The notes under the pieces are model-generated. The model was not told where the DNA came from. It was given only the letters and a program-made list of their open reading frames with translations, and did no database searches. A DNA stretch of 64,000 bases, taken from Micromonospora sp. CCTCC AA 2012012 (lineage in GTDB: Bacteria; Actinomycetota; Actinomycetes; Mycobacteriales; Micromonosporaceae). The DNA is taken from NCBI RefSeq assembly GCF_040499845.1, contig NZ_CP159342.1, positions 4,960,001 to 5,024,000 of the forward strand. Direction: 5' to 3'. Position 1 is the stretch's first letter. Each line of letters opens with the position of its first letter. Positions 35,377 through 43,577 of this stretch are shown piece after piece. The translations under genes and the position numbers were made by a program.

Positions 35377-37233
35377 TTGACCACCTTCGCTGAGCCCAGC
35401 ACGTCCCCGTCCGTCCACGACACTCCGGTGGAGCACTCCGCCGACGCCCCCGACTTCGCCTCCCTCGGGCTGCCCCAGCCGGTGGTGGCGGCGCTCGCCC
35501 GGCAGGGCATCACCACCCCCTTCGAGATCCAGCGGGCCACCGTCCCGGACGCCCTCGCCGGCCGCGACGTGCTCGGCCGGGGCCAGACCGGCTCCGGCAA
35601 GACGCTCGCCTTCGGCCTGCCGGTGATCGCCCGCCTCGCGGAGCGCAACCGGGCCCGGCCGCTGCACCCGCGCGCCCTCGTCCTGGTCCCCACCCGGGAA
35701 CTCGCGATGCAGGTCAACGACGCGCTGATGCCGCTCGGCAAGGCCGTCGGCATCTTCCTCAAGACCGCCGTCGGCGGCGTGCCGTACGACCGGCAGATCG
35801 ACGCGCTCCGCCGGGGCGTGGAGATCATCGTGGCCACCCCGGGTCGGCTCGGTGACCTGATCGCCCGGGGCGTCTGCAAGCTCGACGACATCGAGATCAC
35901 CGTGCTCGACGAGGCCGACCAGATGGCCGACATGGGCTTCCTGCCCGAGGTGACCGAGCTGCTGTCGAAGACGCCGGCCGAGAGCCAGCGGCTGCTCTTC
36001 TCGGCCACCCTGGACGGTGACGTCGACTCGCTGGTCAAGCGGTTCATGACCGACCCGGTCACCCACTCGACCGCCCCGTCGACGGCGTCCGTCTCCACGA
36101 TGGACCACCACCTGCTGCTGATCCCGCCGCACGACAAGTTCGCCGTGGCGGCCTCGATCGCGGCCCGCTCCGGCCGGACCATGCTCTTCGCCCGTACGCA
36201 GCTCGGCGTCGACCGGCTCGTCGAGCAGCTCGCCGCGGTGGGCGTACGCGCCGGTGGGCTGCACGGCGGCAAGACCCAGCGGATGCGCACCAAGACCCTC
36301 GCCGAGTTCAAGGAGGGCCGGATGAACGTGCTGGTCGCCACCGACGTGGCGGCTCGGGGCATCCACGTCGACGGGGTCACCCTGGTGCTGCACGTGGACC
36401 CGCCGAAGGACCCGAAGGACTACCTGCACCGGGCGGGGCGTACGGCCCGGGCCGGCGAGTCGGGTGCGGTGGCGACCCTGGTGCTGCCGAAGCAGCGCCG
36501 TACCACCCTCGCCATGCTGGAGAAGGCCGGTGTCGAGCCGGCGCAGACCAAGGTCCGGGCCGGCGACCCGACGTTGGCCGAGCTGACCGGTGCCCGGGAG
36601 CCCAGTGGGGTGCCGGTCCGCGAGGAGCCGCAGGAGCAGCGCCGGTACGGCGACCGGCCGTCCGGCCCGCGTCGCTTCGGTGACCGGGACGGCCGTGGCG
36701 AGCGCCGGTACGGCGACCGCCCGTCCGGCGACCGCGGCTCGTTCGGCGAGCGGCGCTTCGGCGACCGGGACCGGGGCGAGCAGCGCTTCGGCCGCCCGTC
36801 GGGTGAGCGGCGTTTCGACGACCGGCCCGCCGCCGACCGGGGCGACCGGCAGTACGGCGACCGCCCGGCCGGTGAGCGGCGCTTCGGTGACCGCCCGACG
36901 GGTGAGCGGCGCTTCGGTGACCGCCCGACGGGTGAGCGGCGCTTCGGCGACCGCCCGACGGGTGGCCGGAGCTTCGGTGACCGGGACGCGCGCGGCGAGC
37001 GACGCTTCGAGGACCGGCCGCAGGCCGACCGGCGGTTCGGTGACCGCCCGGCCGACGACCGGCGGTTCGGCGACCGGGACGCGCGGGGCGAGCGCCCGTT
37101 CGGCGAGCGGGGCGGCGACTTCCGTCCGGCGGACCGCCGGGGCGGGTTCCGCGCCGAGGGGCGGGGCCGGGACGACCGGCCGCGCGACGACCGGCGGGGC
37201 TTCGGCGGGCGACCGCCGGCGCGTACCCACTGA
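35377..37233 (+). CDS. DEAD-box RNA helicase with Arg/Gly/Phe repeat tail
   Basis: 618 residues. Motifs in order: Q motif (FASLGLPQPVVAALARQGIT...FEIQ), Walker A GQTGSGKTLAFGLPV, PTRELAMQ, TPGRLGDLI, DEAD in VLDEADQMADMGFLPEV, SAT in LLFSATLDGDVD, ATDVAARGIHV and HRAGRTARAGESG. This is the RhlE/DeaD class that unwinds structured RNA. After residue 400 the tail consists of about 17 degenerate copies of GERRFGDRP, likely an RNA-binding disordered tail. The start is probably TTG at 35377 (GAAAGG eight bases upstream); an in-frame ATG-type start nearer is absent. A GC-rich leader of over 100 bases precedes it, as in cold-induced helicases, and a strong terminator follows. Confidence 0.92.
   Translation: MTTFAEPSTSPSVHDTPVEHSADAPDFASLGLPQPVVAALARQGITTPFEIQRATVPDALAGRDVLGRGQTGSGKTLAFGLPVIARLAERNRARPLHPRALVLVPTRELAMQVNDALMPLGKAVGIFLKTAVGGVPYDRQIDALRRGVEIIVATPGRLGDLIARGVCKLDDIEITVLDEADQMADMGFLPEVTELLSKTPAESQRLLFSATLDGDVDSLVKRFMTDPVTHSTAPSTASVSTMDHHLLLIPPHDKFAVAASIAARSGRTMLFARTQLGVDRLVEQLAAVGVRAGGLHGGKTQRMRTKTLAEFKEGRMNVLVATDVAARGIHVDGVTLVLHVDPPKDPKDYLHRAGRTARAGESGAVATLVLPKQRRTTLAMLEKAGVEPAQTKVRAGDPTLAELTGAREPSGVPVREEPQEQRRYGDRPSGPRRFGDRDGRGERRYGDRPSGDRGSFGERRFGDRDRGEQRFGRPSGERRFDDRPAADRGDRQYGDRPAGERRFGDRPTGERRFGDRPTGERRFGDRPTGGRSFGDRDARGERRFEDRPQADRRFGDRPADDRRFGDRDARGERPFGERGGDFRPADRRGGFRAEGRGRDDRPRDDRRGFGGRPPARTH
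36871..36990 (+). repeat. 30-bp tandem repeat inside the helicase tail
   Basis: Four head-to-tail 30-base units (36871-36900, 36901-36930, 36931-36960 and a diverged 36961-36990) encode GERRFGDRPT-type decapeptides. The first three differ by one or two bases, so copy number could vary between strains while the frame is kept. Confidence 0.75.
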
Positions 37234-37245
37234 TCTGACGGGCTG

Positions 37246-37279
37246 ACGCCGCCGGGGAGCTTCCGCTCCGCGGCGGCGT
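37246..37279 (+). terminator. Intrinsic terminator of the helicase gene
   Basis: ACGCCGCCGGGGAGC (37246-37260) pairs with GCTCCGCGGCGGCGT (37265-37279) with one mismatch and a TTCC tetraloop, followed by TT. It begins 13 bases after the helicase stop. Confidence 0.8.
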
Positions 37280-37326
37280 TTCCGCATCCCGTGCCGGTGC
37301 CCGGCGGGTGGCGTAACGTCCGGTTC

Positions 37327-37956
37327 ATGCCGACCATGCCGAAGTCCCTCTTCTGGAGCCGGACGGACACCGCCGGGGCGGAGCACGTCAGCTTCGACGA
37401 CCGTCAGGGGTTGACCGCGCGGGGCACCGTGCTGGCCGCCGACCCGGTCCCGTACACCTGCCGCTACCAGCTGACGACCGGGCCGGACTGGGCCACCACC
37501 CGGCTGGAGGTGGAGGCCGAGGGGGCGGGCTGGTCGCGGAGCGTACGGCTGGAACGCGCCGGGGACGGCTGGCGGGTGCGGACCGGCGAGGAGGGTGACC
37601 TGGACGCGGCCCTGCGGGCGGCCGGGCACCCGCCGGCCGGCCTGCCCGGCACCGACGACCCGGACCGGCTGGCCGACGCCCTCGACGTGGACCTGGGCGG
37701 TTCGCCGCTGTTCAACACCCTGCCGGTACGCCGGCTCGGGCTGGCCCGCGGCCCCGCCGACCAGCCCCGCCGGCTCACCGTGGCGTGGGTGCTGGTGCCG
37801 AGCCTGGTGGTGGTCCCCGCCGAGCAGGTCTATTCGTCGCTCGGTCCGGCCCGGGTACGGTTCGCCAGCGACACCTTCACCGCCGACCTGGACGTGGACC
37901 CGGAGGGCTTCGTGGTGCGCTACCCGGGTCTGGCCGAGCGGGCCGCCCCGCGCTGA
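37327..37956 (+). CDS. Putative glycolipid-binding domain protein (DUF1089-like)
   Basis: 209 residues. The pattern SLFWSRTDTAGAEHVSFDD, YTCRYQLTTGPDWATTRLEV, DGWRVRTGEEGDLD and especially LDVDLGGSPLFNTLPVRRLG fits the putative glycolipid-binding family (PF06475). The role is unknown in bacteria. No signal peptide or membrane segment, so probably cytoplasmic. ATG at 37327 or nine bases later at 37336. Convergent with the next gene, 15 bases between stops. Confidence 0.72.
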   Translation: MPTMPKSLFWSRTDTAGAEHVSFDDRQGLTARGTVLAADPVPYTCRYQLTTGPDWATTRLEVEAEGAGWSRSVRLERAGDGWRVRTGEEGDLDAALRAAGHPPAGLPGTDDPDRLADALDVDLGGSPLFNTLPVRRLGLARGPADQPRRLTVAWVLVPSLVVVPAEQVYSSLGPARVRFASDTFTADLDVDPEGFVVRYPGLAERAAPR

Positions 37957-37971
37957 GCCGGGGCCGGTGGG

Positions 37972-39063
37972 TCAGGCCGGCCAGGTGCCGGTGGCGAGGA
38001 AACGGTCGATGGTGGCCAGGTGCGGGGCCAGGTCGAGCCCCTGCGCGGTCACCCACTCGTCGGAGTAGTAGGTGTTGGCGTAGCGGTCGCCGGCGTCGCA
38101 GATCAGGGTGACCACCGAGCCGGTCCGCCCGGCGGCGAGCAGTTCGGCGATGAGCCCGAAGGCACCCCAGAGGTTGGTGCCGGTGGAGCCACCCACCCGC
38201 CGGCCGAGCACCGCCGAACCGGCCCGCATGGCGGCCAGCGAGGCGGCGTCCGGCACCTGGACCATGCGGTCCACCACCGAGGGCAGGAAGGACGCCTCGA
38301 CGGTCGGTCGGCCGATGCCCTCGATCCGGGAGCCGCGGCCGGTGTGTACGGACCAGTCACCGGCCTGCCAGGCGGGATAGAACGCGGAGTTGTCCGGGTC
38401 GACCACGCAGAGTTTGGTGGGCAGCCGCCGCCAGCGGACGTACCGGCCGATGGTGGCGCTGGTGCCGCCGGTGCCGGCGCCCACCACCACCCAGGCCGGT
38501 ACGGGGTGCCGTTCCAGCGCGAGCTGCGCGTAGATCGACTCGGCGATGTTGTTGTTGCCCCGCCAGTCGGTGGCCCGCTCGGCGTAGGTGAACTGGTCCA
38601 TGAAGTGCCCGCCGGTGTCCTCGGCCAGCCAGCGGGCCTCGATCACCACCTTCGCCGGGTCCTGGACGAGGTGGCAGCGGCCGCCCTGGAACTCGATCTG
38701 GGCGATCTTCTCGGGTGAGGTGGAGGCCGGCATCACGGCGATGAACGGCAGCCCGAGCATCCGCGCGAAGTACGCCTCGGAGACGGCGGTGGAGCCCGAC
38801 GACGCCTCGATCACGGTGGTGTCGGGGCCGATCCAGCCGTTGCAGAGCCCGTAGAGGAAGAGCGAGCGGGCGAGCCGGTGCTTCAGCGAGCCGGTGGGGT
38901 GCACCGACTCGTCCTTGAGATAGAGGTCGACGCCCCATTCGCGCGGCAGCGGGAAGGGCAGCAGGTGGGTGTCGGCGGACCGGTTGGCGTCGGCCTCGAC
39001 GGCGGCGATCGACGCGGTCACCCACGTCCGGCTGGCTTCGTCGCACCGGTCCAGATGTGTCAC
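37972..39063 (-). CDS. PLP-dependent cysteine-synthase-family enzyme, candidate L-cysteine desulfhydrase (Cds1-like)
   Basis: 363-residue fold-type II PLP enzyme. The cofactor lysine is in [17 protein letters not shown], the substrate loop in [19 protein letters not shown], the phosphate-binding glycine loop in [20 protein letters not shown] and a second in [16 protein letters not shown]. The sequence is nearer to the mycobacterial Cds1 (L-cysteine to sulfide, pyruvate and ammonia) than to CysK/CysM, judged from the N-terminal [15 protein letters not shown] and the C-terminal [11 protein letters not shown]; this is from memory and should be tested. GTG start at 39061-39063, ten bases after the SDR stop, so probably one operon. 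Confidence 0.82.
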   Translation of the reverse strand: MTHLDRCDEASRTWVTASIAAVEADANRSADTHLLPFPLPREWGVDLYLKDESVHPTGSLKHRLARSLFLYGLCNGWIGPDTTVIEASSGSTAVSEAYFARMLGLPFIAVMPASTSPEKIAQIEFQGGRCHLVQDPAKVVIEARWLAEDTGGHFMDQFTYAERATDWRGNNNIAESIYAQLALERHPVPAWVVVGAGTGGTSATIGRYVRWRRLPTKLCVVDPDNSAFYPAWQAGDWSVHTGRGSRIEGIGRPTVEASFLPSVVDRMVQVPDAASLAAMRAGSAVLGRRVGGSTGTNLWGAFGLIAELLAAGRTGSVVTLICDAGDRYANTYYSDEWVTAQGLDLAPHLATIDRFLATGTWPA

Positions 39064-39073
39064 GCCGGCAACG

Positions 39074-40312
39074 TTACAAGCGAGCCGGGTTCTCGTCCGG
39101 CCCCGGTCGGGGTCCGGTTCCCGGCTCCGTCGACCCGGTCCGGCGGCGCTGCCGCCGCTGCCCGGCCCGTCCGGCGGCCCGGATCACCGGGGTGAGCGCG
39201 AGCGCCAGCCGGGGCAGCGCGTCGAGGAGGCGTACCTGGGCGCCGCGCCAGCGCGGCAGGCTGACCACCGGCCGGGGCCGGCGGGCCAGCCGGGCGGCCC
39301 GCGCCGCCACCCGCTCGGGCGTCAGCATCGATCCGGTGAAGGAGGCCAGCGCACCGGGGTCGTCGAGCCGGTCGTGCAGCATCGGCGTCCAGATCCCGTC
39401 CGGGCACAGACACGACACGTGTACGCCCCGCAGCCCGGCCATCCGCAGGTCGCTCAGGGTGCCGAGGCTGAACGCGAGCAGGGCGTGCTTGCTGGCCGCG
39501 TACACCGTCTCGCCGGGCGCGGCGATCAGCCCGGCGAGCGAGACGACGTTGAGGACGTGCCCCCGGCCCTGGGCCCGCATGATCTCCAGGGCGGCGAGCG
39601 TGCCGTTGATCGCGCCGAGGGTGTTGACCTCGATCAGCCGGCGGCGGGTCGCCGCGTCATGGGTCCAGGACGGTCCGGTGGCGAGGATCCCGGCGTTGTT
39701 CACCCAGAGCCCGAGCCCACCACGGGTCCCGGCCGCTGCCTCGGCGGCCACGGCGGCACAGGCCGCCTCGTCGCGGACGTCGAGCGCCCGGGACCAGCCG
39801 CCCAGCGGTGCCGCCGCGGCGGCGACGGCGTCCGCGTCCAGGTCGGTCAGGAGTACGGCCCAGCCGTCGGCGTGCAGCGCGGCCGCGACGGCCCGGCCCA
39901 GTCCGCCGGCCGCTCCCGTCACCACCGCCGCTCCCGTCACCACCGCCGTCCTCGGCGCCCCGACCCCTCGGTCTCCTGCCGCCCGCCCGGCCCCCACGAC
40001 TTCCCCGGTTCCCGCGGCCCGCCCGGCTTTCTGCGCCCGCCCGGCTCCCGCGGGCCGCCCGGGTTCCACGGCCCGCCCGGGTTCCACGGCCCGCCCGGGT
40101 TCCACGGCCCGCCCGGGTTCCACGGCCCGCCCGGGTTCCACGGCCCGCCCGGGTTCCACGGCCCGCCCGGGTTCCACGGCCCGCCCGGGTTCCACGGCCC
40201 GCCCGGGTTCCACGGCCCGCCCGGGTTCCACGGCCCGCCCGGGTTCCACGGCCCGCCCGGGTTCCGCGGCCCGCCCGGGTTCCGCGGCCGGTCCGGGCGA
40301 TGGCGTCGTCAT
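39074..40312 (-). CDS. SDR family oxidoreductase with minisatellite-encoded N-terminal extension
   Basis: Classical short-chain dehydrogenase. The NAD(P) loop is [17 protein letters not shown], then NNAGI ([12 protein letters not shown]), the catalytic Ser in [11 protein letters not shown] and Y-x3-K in [11 protein letters not shown]; the C-terminus is extended with [15 protein letters not shown]. From the ATG at 40310-40312 the protein would be 412 aa, of which about 110 residues are EPGRAV hexapeptides encoded by an 18-bp tandem repeat. A GTG at 39941-39943 with GAGGA upstream would give a more usual 289 aa. Frame is open throughout, and I cannot decide between them. There is also an 18-bp tandem duplication (39911-39946) inside the Rossmann loop (VVTGAA twice). 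Confidence 0.7.
   Translation of the reverse strand: MTTPSPGPAAEPGRAAEPGRAVEPGRAVEPGRAVEPGRAVEPGRAVEPGRAVEPGRAVEPGRAVEPGRAVEPGRAVEPGRAVEPGRPAGAGRAQKAGRAAGTGEVVGAGRAAGDRGVGAPRTAVVTGAAVVTGAAGGLGRAVAAALHADGWAVLLTDLDADAVAAAAAPLGGWSRALDVRDEAACAAVAAEAAAGTRGGLGLWVNNAGILATGPSWTHDAATRRRLIEVNTLGAINGTLAALEIMRAQGRGHVLNVVSLAGLIAAPGETVYAASKHALLAFSLGTLSDLRMAGLRGVHVSCLCPDGIWTPMLHDRLDDPGALASFTGSMLTPERVAARAARLARRPRPVVSLPRWRGAQVRLLDALPRLALALTPVIRAAGRAGQRRQRRRTGSTEPGTGPRPGPDENPARL
40061..40294. repeat. 18-bp minisatellite, 13 copies
   Basis: Eleven perfect copies of GGGTTCCACGGCCCGCCC (40061-40258) followed by two variants (40259-40276 and 40277-40294) with A to G and other changes. The period is a multiple of three, so the minus-strand frame of the SDR reads EPGRAV repeats, and gain or loss of units would keep the frame. 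Degenerate units continue to about 40000. Candidate variable-number locus. Confidence 0.9.
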
Positions 40313-40381
40313 CGACGCACGGTATCGCCGCGCGAGCAGGTCGCACCAGACGTCCCCGCCGACCCGGCCCTTCCCTCATCC

Positions 40382-40582
40382 CGCTACGAACTTGATTACA
40401 AAGATGAATCATCCGGACGGCGGCCGGTGGCGCACAGCGTCGACGGCGCAGGGCCACCGCCCCGACCCACCGCCGCGACCCACGGCCCACGGCCCACGGC
40501 CCACAGCCCACGATCCAGGACCCAGGACCCAGGACCGATAGCCCACGGCTCCTGATCCATCTTTGTAATCAAGTTCGTAGCG
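40382..40582. repeat. 30-bp near-perfect inverted repeat around a 141-base spacer
   Basis: The arm at 40382-40411 (begins CGCTACGAACTTGATTACAA) is reverse-complementary to 40553-40582 (ends TTGTAATCAAGTTCGTAGCG) with one mismatch in 30. The arms are about 60% A/T in a genome of over 70% G/C. No transposase is inside. It may be a miniature mobile element, a protein-binding region or a remnant of an insertion. Confidence 0.8.
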
Positions 40583-40697
40583 GTCGAAGGGGGATGTCCG
40601 GCCTGGTGAGAGCCCGGGGGCAGCCAGGTCCGTCGGCTCAGGCTGGCCGCTCAGGTCGCGTCCGGTCGGCAGGGCGTGGCCGGCCGGCCGGCGGGAC

Positions 40698-40751
40698 GTG
40701 GCCGGTCGGCAGGGCGTGGCCGGTCGGCAGGGCGTGGCCGGTCGGCAGGGC
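40698..40751. repeat. 18-bp tandem repeat, three perfect copies
   Basis: GTGGCCGGTCGGCAGGGC occurs at 40698-40715, 40716-40733 and 40734-40751, with decayed copies on both sides (from about 40663 and to about 40765). It is non-coding, directly after the Lrp-family gene stop. Confidence 0.8.
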
Positions 40752-40757
40752 GTGAGG

Positions 40758-41216
40758 TCAGGGCGTGGGGAGTTCGATGGGTTGGGGGCGGTTCTCCCAC
40801 TTGGTCGACAGGGCGATCCCGGTCCGGGTGGAGGCGACGCCGGGCGTGCGGTTCAACCGGACGATCAGCTGCTCCAGCTCGGCGATGGTGCCGACGCGCG
40901 CCTTGAGCAGGAACGACTCGACGCCGGCCATGAAATAGCAGGATTCGATCTCGGGCATCTGCCGGAACACCTCCAGCACGTCGTCGGTGTCGCCGCCGGA
41001 GTCCTCGACGATGCCGATCAGCGCGGTGACCCCGAGTCCGATGGCCTCCGGTTCGACCTCCGCCCGGTACGCCCGGATGACGCCGCTCGACTCCAGCTTG
41101 CCGACCCGCTCGTGCACCGCCGGTGCGGAGAGGCCGACCTGGCGGGCCAGCTCGGCGTACGACAGGCGGGCGTTGCCGCGGAGCAGCTCCACGAGGCTCA
41201 TGTCGATCGCGTCCAC
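40758..41216 (-). CDS. Lrp/AsnC family transcriptional regulator
   Basis: 152 residues: N-terminal helix-turn-helix (DAIDMSLVELLRGNARLSYA, AELARQVGLSAPAVHERVGKLESSG) and C-terminal RAM ligand-binding domain (IGLGVTALIGIVEDSG, ESCYFMAGVESFLLKARVGT). Such proteins sense amino acids or related metabolites. GTG at 41214-41216 gives the usual family start (VDAIDMSLVELL); the frame continues upstream to 41273. Divergent from bldC with an A/T-rich 268-base gap that should hold both promoters. The regulated genes cannot be told. Confidence 0.9.
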   Translation of the reverse strand: MDAIDMSLVELLRGNARLSYAELARQVGLSAPAVHERVGKLESSGVIRAYRAEVEPEAIGLGVTALIGIVEDSGGDTDDVLEVFRQMPEIESCYFMAGVESFLLKARVGTIAELEQLIVRLNRTPGVASTRTGIALSTKWENRPQPIELPTP

Positions 41217-41484
41217 GGACTGTGACCCTAGCCGCCCGGCCGTAACGTCCCGCACCCGGCATCCGTTGAACACGACAACACGTAACTATTTACGGACTCA
41301 GGGTCACGGAGGCTTTGACCAGGTAACATTTCCTAACTTCCCACTCAGTGCTTTTTTCGCGTTTGGCGGACAGGCCAGGTCGCTGGTGCTGTAATTGCCA
41401 TACGTCCCTCATGACGGCTCTGGGCTCGCACCGGCCGGGGGCAGTGTGTTCAGCCGGGGGCTTCGTCGACGCGAGGAGGGGGCT

Positions 41485-41751
41485 GTGGACACTGGAGATC
41501 GCCTGCTGACACCGGGTGAGGTCGCCGCGCTGTTTCGGGTTGACCCGAAAACTGTGACGCGCTGGGCGGCGGCCGGCCGGATCGGCAGCATCCGGACTCC
41601 AGGCGGGCATCGCCGGTTTCGGGAATCCGAGGTGCGGGCCCTGCTTGAGGGGGAGGGCATGCTGGACGAGGCGGAGGACATGGGCAAGCCACGCAACATG
41701 GGCCCCGCCGCTTCGACCGGCCCCGGACCGGCCAACGCCGGCATGTACTGA
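41485..41751 (+). CDS. bldC: BldC-type MerR-like developmental regulator
   Basis: 88-residue winged-helix DNA-binding protein. RLLTPGEVAALFRVDPKTVT, RWAAAGRIGSIRTPGGHRRF and RESEVRALLEGE match BldC, which lacks the dimerisation coiled coil of MerR proteins and binds direct repeats cooperatively; in Streptomyces it delays sporulation. The short C-terminal tail (EDMGKPRNMGPAASTGP) differs from the Streptomyces one. GTG at 41485-41487 with GAGGAGGG upstream. The region before it (41290-41400) is A/T-rich and includes TGTAAT near 41390 as a possible -10. Confidence 0.9.
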   Translation: MDTGDRLLTPGEVAALFRVDPKTVTRWAAAGRIGSIRTPGGHRRFRESEVRALLEGEGMLDEAEDMGKPRNMGPAASTGPGPANAGMY

Positions 41752-41780
41752 GTGGTGCGGATCGGCACGCGGACCGGCCG

Positions 41781-42449
41781 TCAGGCCCGGTCCGCGTCCC
41801 GCCCGAGCGGATCGTCCGGTCGGGAACGGTCCGCGGCCAACTCCCCCGACCACCGGCGGAAGAGGGTGTGCGGTACGCCGAGCGCGTCCAGCACCTTGCC
41901 GGCCACGAAGTCGACGAGCTGCTGGGCGGAGGCCGCCGCACCGGCACCGTAGAAGCCCGGGCTGGCGGGCAGCACCACCGCGCCGGCGTCGTGCAGCGCG
42001 ATGAGGTGCTCCAGGTGGCTGCGGGTCACCGGGGTCTCCCGGGGCACCACCACCAGCGGCCGGCGTTCCTTGAGGTTGACCTCGGCGGCCCGCTGCAACA
42101 GATCCTTGGAGAGGCCGATCGCGATGCCCGCGCAGGCCGCGGTGCTCGCCGGCACCACCGCCATGCCGCGTACCCGGTAGGAGCCGCTGCTCGGGCCGGC
42201 GGCCAGGTCGCCGGCGGGCCAGTACCGCACGTCCGCGCCGGTCAGGTCGCGGCCGAGCCAGCCGGCCAGGTCGTCGGACCAGTGCCCGTCGCGGAACGGG
42301 CGGCCGGTCTCGTCGAGGATGGTCAGCCGGGCCGCCCGGGAGACGATCAGGTCCACCGGCTCGCCGGCGTCGAGCAGCGCCCGGACGACGGCCGCCGCGT
42401 ACGGCGTGCCGGAGGCCCCGGAGACGCCGACCACCCATGGTTCGCGCAT
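41781..42449 (-). CDS. ubiX: Flavin prenyltransferase UbiX-like
   Basis: 222 residues. Makes prenylated FMN, the cofactor of the UbiD decarboxylase encoded two genes away. Motifs: VGVSGASGTPYAAAVVRALL (FMN phosphate loop), VVPASTAACAGIAIGLSKDL, RRPLVVVPRETPVTRSHLEHL and PASPGFYGAGAAASAQQLVDFVAGKVLD split at the PxxPGFY motif. ATG at 42447-42449. Although separated from ubiD by the terpene synthase and mqnP, it lies in the same menaquinone block. Confidence 0.92.
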   Translation of the reverse strand: MREPWVVGVSGASGTPYAAAVVRALLDAGEPVDLIVSRAARLTILDETGRPFRDGHWSDDLAGWLGRDLTGADVRYWPAGDLAAGPSSGSYRVRGMAVVPASTAACAGIAIGLSKDLLQRAAEVNLKERRPLVVVPRETPVTRSHLEHLIALHDAGAVVLPASPGFYGAGAAASAQQLVDFVAGKVLDALGVPHTLFRRWSGELAADRSRPDDPLGRDADRA

Positions 42450-42604
42450 ACCGTCAAGCGTGCCTGGTCACCGCCCGGGCCGGAGCGGCACCCCCCGGCT
42501 GGCCGCTGTCCGGAGCATCCCCCGTTGTCCCCGGGGTCGGCGCTCGGTCCCACGACCTGACATGCTTCCCGTCGGCGATCTCTGTCGTACGGGAGGGACA
42601 GGTG

Positions 42605-43567
42605 ATGACCGACGCCGTCCTCCGGTCGCTGCGGTCCGCCTGCCCGATCCCGCCCCGGCTCTCGCCGCACGCCGACCCGGTGCAGGAGTGGCTCGTCGAC
42701 CGGCTGGTCGGCATCGGCCTGCCGCTGGACGCCGCCGCCCGGGAACGGCTGGCCCGGGCCGGCTTCGCCCGGTACGCCGGCCGGCTCTATCCGAACGCCG
42801 CCGAGGGGGACCTGCGGACCCTGGCCACCCTGTTCACCTGGTTCTTCCTGGTCGACGACGCCTGCGACGGGCGGGGTGGACTCACCCCGCCGCAGATCCG
42901 GGCGCTGCGGGACGGCGCGCTGGCGCTGCTCCGGGAGGGTCCCCGGGCCCGGCACCCGGGCTTCTCCGGGCCGCTGCGCCGACTGCTGGTGCAGGGCTGG
43001 CGGGAGCCCCGCCGCCGGATGCCGGCCCGCTGGCGGCTCCGGTTCACCGACGCGGTGGCCCATCACCTCGACGGCACCTGGCGGGAGGCGGTCGCCACCG
43101 CAGCCGGGCGGGCACCGGGCGTCGACGAGTACGTGGAGCTGCGCCGGGCCACCTCCGCGGCGTACGTGTCGTACCCCTTGATCGAGTTCGCGACGGGTCG
43201 GCCGCTGCCCGACGCGGTCTTCCACCATCCCACCCTGCGGCGGGTCGGCGACCTCGGCAACGACCTGCTCTCCTGGTTCAACGACGTGGCGTCGTTGGAG
43301 CGGGACACGGTCTCCGGCGGCGGGCACAACCTGGTGCTGGCGCTCGCCGCCGAGCGGGGCGTCCCGGTGGAGGTCGCGGTGGAGCTGGTGGCCGAGCGGT
43401 GGCGGACGACGATGGAGCGCTTCGTCGCGCTCTGCGCGGCGGTGCCGTCGTTCGGGCCGGCGCTGGACGAGGCCGTCACCGCCCACCTCGACGGGGTGGC
43501 GAACGCGGTCCGGGGGACCGTCGACTGGACCCTGGAGAGCGGCCGCTACCCGGTCACCGCCCCCTGA
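42605..43567 (+). CDS. Class I terpene synthase
   Basis: 320 residues. The metal-binding aspartate motif is FFLVDDACDG (DDxxD), the second metal site is NDLLSWFNDVASLERD (NDxxSxxxD instead of the more common NDxxSxxxE), and the C-terminal GRY resembles the conserved RY pair of bacterial sesquiterpene cyclases. It should cyclise a linear prenyl diphosphate; the product cannot be read from sequence. ATG at 42605 with GGAGGGACAG upstream. No prenyl-diphosphate synthase or P450 is next to it. It is transcribed against its neighbours, between ubiX (divergent) and mqnP (convergent, 10 bases). Confidence 0.88.
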   Translation: MTDAVLRSLRSACPIPPRLSPHADPVQEWLVDRLVGIGLPLDAAARERLARAGFARYAGRLYPNAAEGDLRTLATLFTWFFLVDDACDGRGGLTPPQIRALRDGALALLREGPRARHPGFSGPLRRLLVQGWREPRRRMPARWRLRFTDAVAHHLDGTWREAVATAAGRAPGVDEYVELRRATSAAYVSYPLIEFATGRPLPDAVFHHPTLRRVGDLGNDLLSWFNDVASLERDTVSGGGHNLVLALAAERGVPVEVAVELVAERWRTTMERFVALCAAVPSFGPALDEAVTAHLDGVANAVRGTVDWTLESGRYPVTAP

Positions 43568-43577
43568 GCCGACCGGG

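Larger units (their letters stand above)
40313..40757. other. 445-base repeat-rich intergenic region
   Basis: No credible gene. It contains a long A/T-rich inverted repeat (40382-40582), short CCCACGG and ACCCAGG tandem words in its spacer (40480-40545), and an 18-bp tandem repeat (40698-40751) next to the Lrp gene end. Reading frames across it are shadows of the repeats. Confidence 0.6.

Noticed and set aside
35209..37629. 806-codon minus-strand frame opposite the DEAD-box helicase
   Set aside because: Antisense shadow: the plus strand encodes all helicase motifs in order.
40061..40294. CRISPR array
   Set aside because: The 18-bp units follow each other directly with no unique spacers, and no cas genes are present.
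38969..40555. Plus-strand open frame with collagen-like GPPGFH repeats across the minisatellite
   Set aside because: It is the antisense reading of the SDR gene and the 18-bp repeat. All frames are open there because of base composition, and it lacks a start region, signal peptide or ribosome-binding site of its own.
40313..40757. Insertion sequence or phage remnant
   Set aside because: Inverted repeats and tandem repeats are present but no transposase, integrase or phage-like frame is found in or around them.
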